NCBI GenBank assembly: GCA_005887825.1
Contig: VBQC01000002.1
Coordinates: 1 to 51,881 of the forward strand
Direction of reading: 5' to 3'
Length of the DNA stretch: 51,881 nucleotides
Source of the DNA: Verrucomicrobiota bacterium
GTDB lineage: Bacteria; Verrucomicrobiota; Verrucomicrobiia; Chthoniobacterales; UBA10450
The position numbers and the translations under genes were made by a program. The number at the start of each line of letters is the position of its first letter. The first letter of the stretch is position 1. Below, in pieces: positions 46,939 through 51,881 of this stretch. The notes under the pieces are model-generated. The model had not been told where the DNA came from. It searched no databases and saw only the letters and a program-made list of their open reading frames with translations.

Positions 46939-48096
46939 ATGAAGCGCTCTGCTGAGTCGAATTCTGCGGCGGCCAAAAATCGAGAAGACGAGATTCATCA
47001 AATATTAGAGATCCTGCACAAGTGGGGGATTCATACTCTCGGACAGCTCGCCGCACTTGATAAGGAGCAGCTCGGTGCCCGGCTTGGTCCGGAAGCGGTG
47101 CGAATGTGGGAACGGGCGAACGGGCAATCCAATCGGCTGCTCAAACTGGTCCGACCGCCTGAGGCATTCGAGGAAAGCTTCGAATTTGAACACGAAATTG
47201 AAACGGCCGAGCCGCTGCTCTTTATGCTGCGTCGCTTTTTGGAGCAGCTTTCCTTGCGACTGAGCGCGATCTATCTCGTCACAAAAGAACTGACTTTGCG
47301 GATTACTTTTGCCAATCCGCCACGGGTCCGCACACAGGACGGATTCGTTCGGAGGCGAAACGGATTCGCGGCGGCGAATACGCAGATTTACCAACGCGTT
47401 TTCAAAATTCCGCAGCCGACGAACGATGTCGATCTTCTCTTTCGGATGCTGCATACACACTTGGAGAATTTCAAATCGGAGCATGCGATTACTGCGGTCT
47501 CGCTGGACGCGCAGCCAACAAAACCTCCAAAACAGCAATTTGGATTGTTTGAAACGACATTACGCAACCCGAATCAATTATCTGAAACACTCGCGCGTTT
47601 GACTGCTCTGCTGGGCGTCGATCGAGTCGGCACGCCTGTTTTGGAGGAAACGCATCGGCCGGATGCATTTCGAATTCAGCCATTCGCGTGGAATGTTTCG
47701 ATGAGGTTTGCAGCCGACACCCATTCGGCTTCGCTGAGGGCAGGCTTATCTGCCTCTACAGAAGAGAAGAAGGAGGCGCCAGGCGTTGCGCTGCGCCGAT
47801 TTCGACCGCCTACATCTGCAACGGTTTTCATTTCGGAAAATGTTGCGGCGCATTTTCAGAGCAAAAAAATCAGCGGCAAACTTGTCGATCAACGTGGCCC
47901 TTATCTGGCTTCCGGGAATTGGTGGGATGAAAAGATTTGGTCGCGAAGTGAATGGGATTTGCAATTGGAGAACAACGTTTTGGTTCGCTGCCACCAGAGC
48001 CCGCCTTCGCTGAAGCTTCCGCCTACGCTCGCTTCGGCGCGACGAGCCGGCGTGGTAGGCATCGAAAAATGGGAGGTCGATGGGATTTATGATTAG
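46939..48096 (+). CDS. imuB: ImuB C-terminal half (thumb/little finger/C-terminal tail), split gene
   Basis: 385 aa: EIHQILEILHKWGIHTLGQLAALDKEQLGARLGPEAVRMWERANGQSNRLLKLVRPPEAFEESFEFEHEIETAEPLLFMLRRFLEQL...QQFGLFETTLRNPNQLSETLARLTALLGVDRVGTPVLEETHRPDAFR; lacks the palm domain. Confidence 0.9.
   Translation: MKRSAESNSAAAKNREDEIHQILEILHKWGIHTLGQLAALDKEQLGARLGPEAVRMWERANGQSNRLLKLVRPPEAFEESFEFEHEIETAEPLLFMLRRFLEQLSLRLSAIYLVTKELTLRITFANPPRVRTQDGFVRRRNGFAAANTQIYQRVFKIPQPTNDVDLLFRMLHTHLENFKSEHAITAVSLDAQPTKPPKQQFGLFETTLRNPNQLSETLARLTALLGVDRVGTPVLEETHRPDAFRIQPFAWNVSMRFAADTHSASLRAGLSASTEEKKEAPGVALRRFRPPTSATVFISENVAAHFQSKKISGKLVDQRGPYLASGNWWDEKIWSRSEWDLQLENNVLVRCHQSPPSLKLPPTLASARRAGVVGIEKWEVDGIYD
47722..47764. 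repeat. Repeat-like in-frame insertion in imuB-C
   Basis: CATTCGGCTTCGCTGAGGGCAGGCTTATCTGCCTCTACAG; resembles intergenic CTTCGGCTGCGCTCAGGGCAGGCT at ~48161..48184. Confidence 0.6.
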
Positions 48097-48107
48097 CCGT
48101 CGCTTTG

Positions 48108-48197
48108 TAGCGGCGCTCTATGAGGGTCGCATTCTTCGGTGGAGGATCGAGCGACGGTCCCTTCGGCTGCGCTCAGGGCAGGCTCCGACCGCCGCTA
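48108..48197. repeat. Intergenic repeat bounded by short inverted repeat (TAGCGGCG...CGCCGCTA)
   Basis: Inverted 8-mers at 48108..48115 and 48190..48197; contains the CTTCGGCTGCGCTCAGGGCAGGCT segment. Confidence 0.5.
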
Positions 48198-48222
48198 TAG
48201 CAAAAGATCGCTGATGAAGGCC

Positions 48223-48254
48223 CGATTCAACGATTCAACGCTTTAACGCTTCAA
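48223..48254. repeat. Period-8 tandem repeat just upstream of dnaE2
   Basis: CGATTCAA CGATTCAA CGCTTTAA CGCTTCAA. Confidence 0.85.
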
Positions 48255-48262
48255 CGAAACAC

Positions 48263-51200
48263 ATGCCTTACATTGAACTTCATGCGTGTAGCGCGTTTAG
48301 CTTCCTGCGCGGCGCTTCGTTTCCGGAGCAATTGGCCGAGACTGCAGCCGAATTGGAAATGCCGGCAATGGCATTGCTCGATCGGAATGGCGTTTACGGA
48401 GCCCAACGGTTTTCGGTTGCAGCACGCGAGCAAAATATTCGACCGATTATTGGCTGCGAGCTCAGCATGGAAGATGGCGGTATGCTCCCCGTGCTCGTCG
48501 AAAACCGAACAGGCTACAGGAATCTCTGCGAATTACTTACCCAGGCACATTTGCAAAGTGAGAAAGGACAGTGCGCAGTGCGATGGGAAGAGCTGCCGCA
48601 ATTTTCGGAAGGTTTGGTGGCGTTTCTGGGTAGCGCACGCGTCTCGCGCGCTGGCGAGGGCGTCCTCGCCATCGCGAACTTTTCTAGACGTGCGAAATTG
48701 ACAGCGAGTGGGGAATCTTTTGAAAGATTGTTTCGGCGCGACGCCAAAACCAACACGCGAGACGCGTGCGCTACCCAGAATTCTGCAAACCGCGCGCAAT
48801 TCCTCATCAACACTTTCGGTCGCGACAAGGTGTTCGTGGAAATTCAGCGGCATTTCCTTCGCGGAGAGGAGCGCATCAATCGCCAACTTGTCGATGTTGC
48901 GAATTATTATCGATTGCCGCTGGTAGCGACGAACGGTGTGCAGTACGCAAAATCCTACGGCCGTGAGGTCCTTGATGCTTTCACCTGTATTCGTGAGCAC
49001 ACTCACCTGGACGTCGCTGGGAAATTGCTCACTCAAAACAGCGAGCGGCATTTAAAGAGCGAGGCGGAAATGCGCGAACTCTTTCGCGATCTGCCCGAAG
49101 CAATTGAAAACACGTCGCGCCTGAGTGAGCGGCTCACCTTTTCGCTGGAGAATCTTGGCTATGAATTCCCCGAATTTCCAGTGCCGGCCGGTCACTCGAT
49201 GGATTCTTTCCTGCGCACGATCACATGGTTTGGCGCGCAACAGCGTTATGCGGCGATCAGCACCGCGGTAAAACGAAAGCTCGAAGACGAACTCGCGCTC
49301 ATCAGCAAGCTCGAGTTCCCAGGCTATTTTTTGATTGTCTGGGACATCGTGAATTTCTGCCGCGAACACAACATCATGGTGCAGGGGAGGGGCAGCGCCG
49401 CGAACAGCGCTGTTTGTTATTGCCTCGGCATCACGCCCGTCGATCCGGTGAGCAGTCATCTCGTCTTCGAACGATTCTTAAACGAGAGCCGAAAAGGGTG
49501 GCCGGATATCGATCTCGATCTTCCGAGCGGCGATCGAAGAGAGGCTGTGATCCAGGAAATTTATCGCCGCTATGGCAAACACGGCGCGGCCATGACCGCG
49601 AACGTCATCACTTATCGCGGCCGGAGCGCCGCGCGGGAAATCGGCAAGGCGTTAAATTTTTCGCTGAGCATTCTGGATCGCTTCTCACACTTGTTCGCGA
49701 ACGGCGATTTTCCGCACACGCTCGATCTCCAATCGCAGATAGAGCAGGCTGGTTTGCCCAAGGAACATCCGCGCATGCCGGCTTTCGTCAGGCTGTATCA
49801 GGCGATTTATGGTTTGCCGCGACATCTTGGCCAGCATTCCGGCGGGATGATTATTTGCCAGAACAAGCTGAGCTCGTTTGTGCCGCTGGAGAACGCGTCG
49901 ATGCCGGGACGCGTCGTGGCGCAATGGGATAAGGACGATTGCGAAGATCTCGGCATCGTGAAAGTCGATTTGCTCGGGCTCGGGATGATGTCGGTGATGC
50001 AAGATGCGTTTGAGCTGTGTCGCGAGCGGGGGCGCCCCATCGATCTTGCGCACATTCCAAACGATGACGCCGCCACCTTTGAAATGATGCAGAAAGCCGA
50101 CACGATTGGCGTATTTCAAATTGAAAGCCGCGCACAGATGGCGACTCTCCCGCGGATGAAACCGAAATGTTTTTATGATGTGGTCATCGAAGTGGCGATC
50201 ATTCGGCCGGGACCAATCCAGGGTGATATGGTGCATCCATATCTCGCCCGCCGCGCCGGACGCGAGCCGGTCACGTATTTCGATCCGCGATTGGAACCAA
50301 TCCTGGGACGCACCCTCGGTGTCCCTTTGTTTCAGGAACAAATGCTCCAGATCGCGATGATCATGGCCGATTTTTCCGGAAACGAAGCCGAGGAGCTACG
50401 GCGCGCCCTCAGTTTTCATCGCTCGGAGGAACGAATGCAAAAAGTGAGTTTAAAATTACGCGCGGCGATGGAACGCAAGGCCGTCGCGCCTGACAAGATC
50501 GACAAAATTATTCACTCGATTACATCATTTGCGCTTTACGGTTTTCCGGAATCGCACGCAATCAGCTTCGCAATTCTCGCCTATGGCAGCGCCTATTTGA
50601 AAGTGCATCGCGCGGGGGAATTTTACGCCAGCCTTCTTAATAATCAGCCGATGGGTTTTTACACCTCGGCGACGATTGTGAAAGATGCCCACCGGCATGG
50701 GATCAAGATCAAGCCGGTATGTGTTATGCAATCGAACTGGCGCTGCGTGGTCATTTCGGATGACAGCGTGCGACTGGGATTTTGCGTGGTAAATGGATTG
50801 CGCCAGGAACACGCAGATGAACTTGTACGGCAACGCCAGGATCGGCAATTCAACTCGCTCGAAGATTTCAAGCGGCGTGTGCCGCTTTCCAGAGAGGAAC
50901 TCCGCACGCTTGCGGAACTCGGCGCGCTCAATTGTTTCGCCGCTCACCGGCGCGCGGCGATGTGGCGGGTAGAGGAGCAAGCGCCAGAGGCGCTGTTTGC
51001 TGTAGCCGGGATCGGTGATCCCGGTTCAACGATTACGCTGTTCCCGACCGGGACCGATCCCGGCTACAACGTGCCACTTGCGCCAATGACGTTGCCCGAA
51101 CGAGTCCGCGCCGATTACGAGACAATGAATCTGACGACCGGGCCCCATCCGATGAAACTTTTGCGAGCAAGTTTGCCTAATATTTGGCGGGCGATCGATC

Positions 51201-51499
51201 TGCCGCAGGCGCCTCATGGGGCAACGATCCAGATCGCCGGCAATGTGATTTGCCGTCAGCGGCCGGGGACAGCGAAGGGATTTGTTTTTATCAGTTTGGA
51301 AGATGAGACCGGCGTCTCAAATGCGATTGTCGAGCCTGAGTTGTTCGAACGATTTCGCCTCTTAATCACTGAAGAAGCATTTCTGCTCATCGAGGGCGAA
51401 GTGCAGAATTCTGATGACGTTGTTTTGATTAAAACGCGCGACATCAGACCGCTCGCGCATCAAGAACTCGCCGGCAGCGAGTCGCATGATTTCCACTAA
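48263..51499 (+). CDS. dnaE2: Error-prone DNA polymerase III alpha subunit DnaE2 (ImuC)
   Basis: 1078 aa; PHP N-terminus (YIELHACSAFSFLRGASFPEQL), VQGRGSAANSAVCYCLGITPVDP, DIDLDLPSGDRREAVIQEIYRRYG, FPESHAISFAILAYGSAYLK. Confidence 0.96.
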   Translation: MPYIELHACSAFSFLRGASFPEQLAETAAELEMPAMALLDRNGVYGAQRFSVAAREQNIRPIIGCELSMEDGGMLPVLVENRTGYRNLCELLTQAHLQSEKGQCAVRWEELPQFSEGLVAFLGSARVSRAGEGVLAIANFSRRAKLTASGESFERLFRRDAKTNTRDACATQNSANRAQFLINTFGRDKVFVEIQRHFLRGEERINRQLVDVANYYRLPLVATNGVQYAKSYGREVLDAFTCIREHTHLDVAGKLLTQNSERHLKSEAEMRELFRDLPEAIENTSRLSERLTFSLENLGYEFPEFPVPAGHSMDSFLRTITWFGAQQRYAAISTAVKRKLEDELALISKLEFPGYFLIVWDIVNFCREHNIMVQGRGSAANSAVCYCLGITPVDPVSSHLVFERFLNESRKGWPDIDLDLPSGDRREAVIQEIYRRYGKHGAAMTANVITYRGRSAAREIGKALNFSLSILDRFSHLFANGDFPHTLDLQSQIEQAGLPKEHPRMPAFVRLYQAIYGLPRHLGQHSGGMIICQNKLSSFVPLENASMPGRVVAQWDKDDCEDLGIVKVDLLGLGMMSVMQDAFELCRERGRPIDLAHIPNDDAATFEMMQKADTIGVFQIESRAQMATLPRMKPKCFYDVVIEVAIIRPGPIQGDMVHPYLARRAGREPVTYFDPRLEPILGRTLGVPLFQEQMLQIAMIMADFSGNEAEELRRALSFHRSEERMQKVSLKLRAAMERKAVAPDKIDKIIHSITSFALYGFPESHAISFAILAYGSAYLKVHRAGEFYASLLNNQPMGFYTSATIVKDAHRHGIKIKPVCVMQSNWRCVVISDDSVRLGFCVVNGLRQEHADELVRQRQDRQFNSLEDFKRRVPLSREELRTLAELGALNCFAAHRRAAMWRVEEQAPEALFAVAGIGDPGSTITLFPTGTDPGYNVPLAPMTLPERVRADYETMNLTTGPHPMKLLRASLPNIWRAIDLPQAPHGATIQIAGNVICRQRPGTAKGFVFISLEDETGVSNAIVEPELFERFRLLITEEAFLLIEGEVQNSDDVVLIKTRDIRPLAHQELAGSESHDFH
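48624..48780. repeat. 157-bp palindromic/MITE-like element with 25-bp perfect TIRs, in frame inside dnaE2
   Basis: TTCTGGGTAGCGCACGCGTCTCGCG (48624..48648) and exact reverse complement CGCGAGACGCGTGCGCTACCCAGAA (48756..48780). Confidence 0.92.
51001..51070. repeat. Double-hairpin palindromic repeat, in frame inside dnaE2
   Basis: TGTAGCCGGGATCGGTGATCCCGG - spacer - CCGGGACCGATCCCGGCTACAAC; same architecture as 24139..24211. Confidence 0.88.
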
Positions 51500-51501
51500 C
51501 G

Positions 51502-51541
51502 CTGTAGCCGCTTCGCTGTGCGAAGCGCTGAACCGGCTAAC
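51502..51541. repeat. Diverged hairpin repeat immediately after dnaE2
   Basis: CTGTAGCCGCTTCGCTGTGCGAAGCGCTGAACCGGCTAAC; GTAGCCG...CGGCTAAC ends and an inner CGCTTCGC/GCGAAGCG stem. Confidence 0.55.
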
Positions 51542-51583
51542 ACAAATGCGCGTCGCGTCGCGCCCAGAGGTCGACGGCCACAG

Positions 51584-51881
51584 CTATTCTCCAGCGTGAT
51601 GGGGGGCTGGTGTTTTAGGTTCGGTTGGTCTTTCAGCTGGTTTTTGATCTGATTCGATCCATTCGGTGTGAAAGACGCCGGGCTTATCGATGCGCTCATA
51701 AGTGTGCGCACCGAAGAAATCGCGCTGCGCTTGCAATAGATTCGCAGGCAAACGCACCTGGCGATAACTATCGAAGTAAGCGAGCGACGCCGAAAACGCA
51801 GGGACCGCTACGCCGTGCTTAATGGCTGTTGAAACAGCGACGCGCCAATTGCGCTGCATCTTCCGGATGATCTTCGTGAAA
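51584..51881 (-). CDS. gnd: 6-phosphogluconate dehydrogenase, C-terminal part (runs off right edge)
   Basis: FTKIIRKMQRNWRVAVSTAIKHGVAVPAFSASLAYFDSYRQVRLPANLLQAQRDFFGAHTYERIDKPGVFHTEW. Confidence 0.9.
   Translation of the reverse strand, partial: FTKIIRKMQRNWRVAVSTAIKHGVAVPAFSASLAYFDSYRQVRLPANLLQAQRDFFGAHTYERIDKPGVFHTEWIESDQKPAERPTEPKTPAPHHAGE

Noticed and set aside
34936-48096. The two imuB ORFs as two independent full-length Y-family paralogs, each truncated by frameshift
   Set aside because: Their contents are complementary with no evident overlapping domain, and no remnants of the missing halves were seen adjacent to either; a split of one gene is simpler.
48223-48256. Candidate CRISPR-like repeat
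   Set aside because: 8-bp contiguous units without spacers; no cas genes in the window.
48624-48780. Insertion sequence with its own transposase
   Set aside because: The element is only 157 bp and has no transposase ORF; at most a non-autonomous MITE/palindromic element.
48533-49051. 172-aa minus-strand ORF inside dnaE2
   Set aside because: Open partly because the TIR element is readable on both strands; not an independent gene. The observation is used as evidence for the element.

Overview
The window is chromosomal DNA, probably Verrucomicrobiota (inferred from TGTTC-N4-GAACA LexA boxes and overall gene content). Most of it is dense housekeeping: gpmI, hemB, coaX, rsmB, ugd, lptD, a ketosynthase pair, tRNA-Tyr, mqnD, parB, ygfZ, glgE, ExbB/ExbD/TPR, aquaporin, erpA, dusB, lptF, dinG, an RND/MMPL transporter, and partial gnd at the right edge. 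The standout is a rearranged SOS mutagenesis (mutasome) locus at about 34.9-51.5 kb. imuB appears to be split into two intact ORFs. An N-terminal half (34936-35466, -) is translationally coupled to imuA. A C-terminal half (46939-48096, +) lies upstream of dnaE2, about 11.5 kb away on the opposite strand. Each half lies behind an identical 17-bp LexA-type operator, and lexA with its own operator lies between them. The geometry is what a single ~12-kb inversion with one breakpoint inside imuB would produce. dnaE2 also carries two unrelated palindromic repeats in frame: a 157-bp element with 25-bp perfect terminal inverted repeats, and a 70-bp double-hairpin element. imuB-C and mqnD carry further repeat-like in-frame insertions. 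Other observations: an alkaline-phosphatase-like protein lacking catalytic residues, a ketosynthase pair with one degenerate member coupled to lptD, a Doc/AbrB-type toxin-antitoxin pair between lexA and imuA, and a decayed duplication of the dinG-3'/RND-5' junction. All calls come from reading the sequence and translations; no database search was run.
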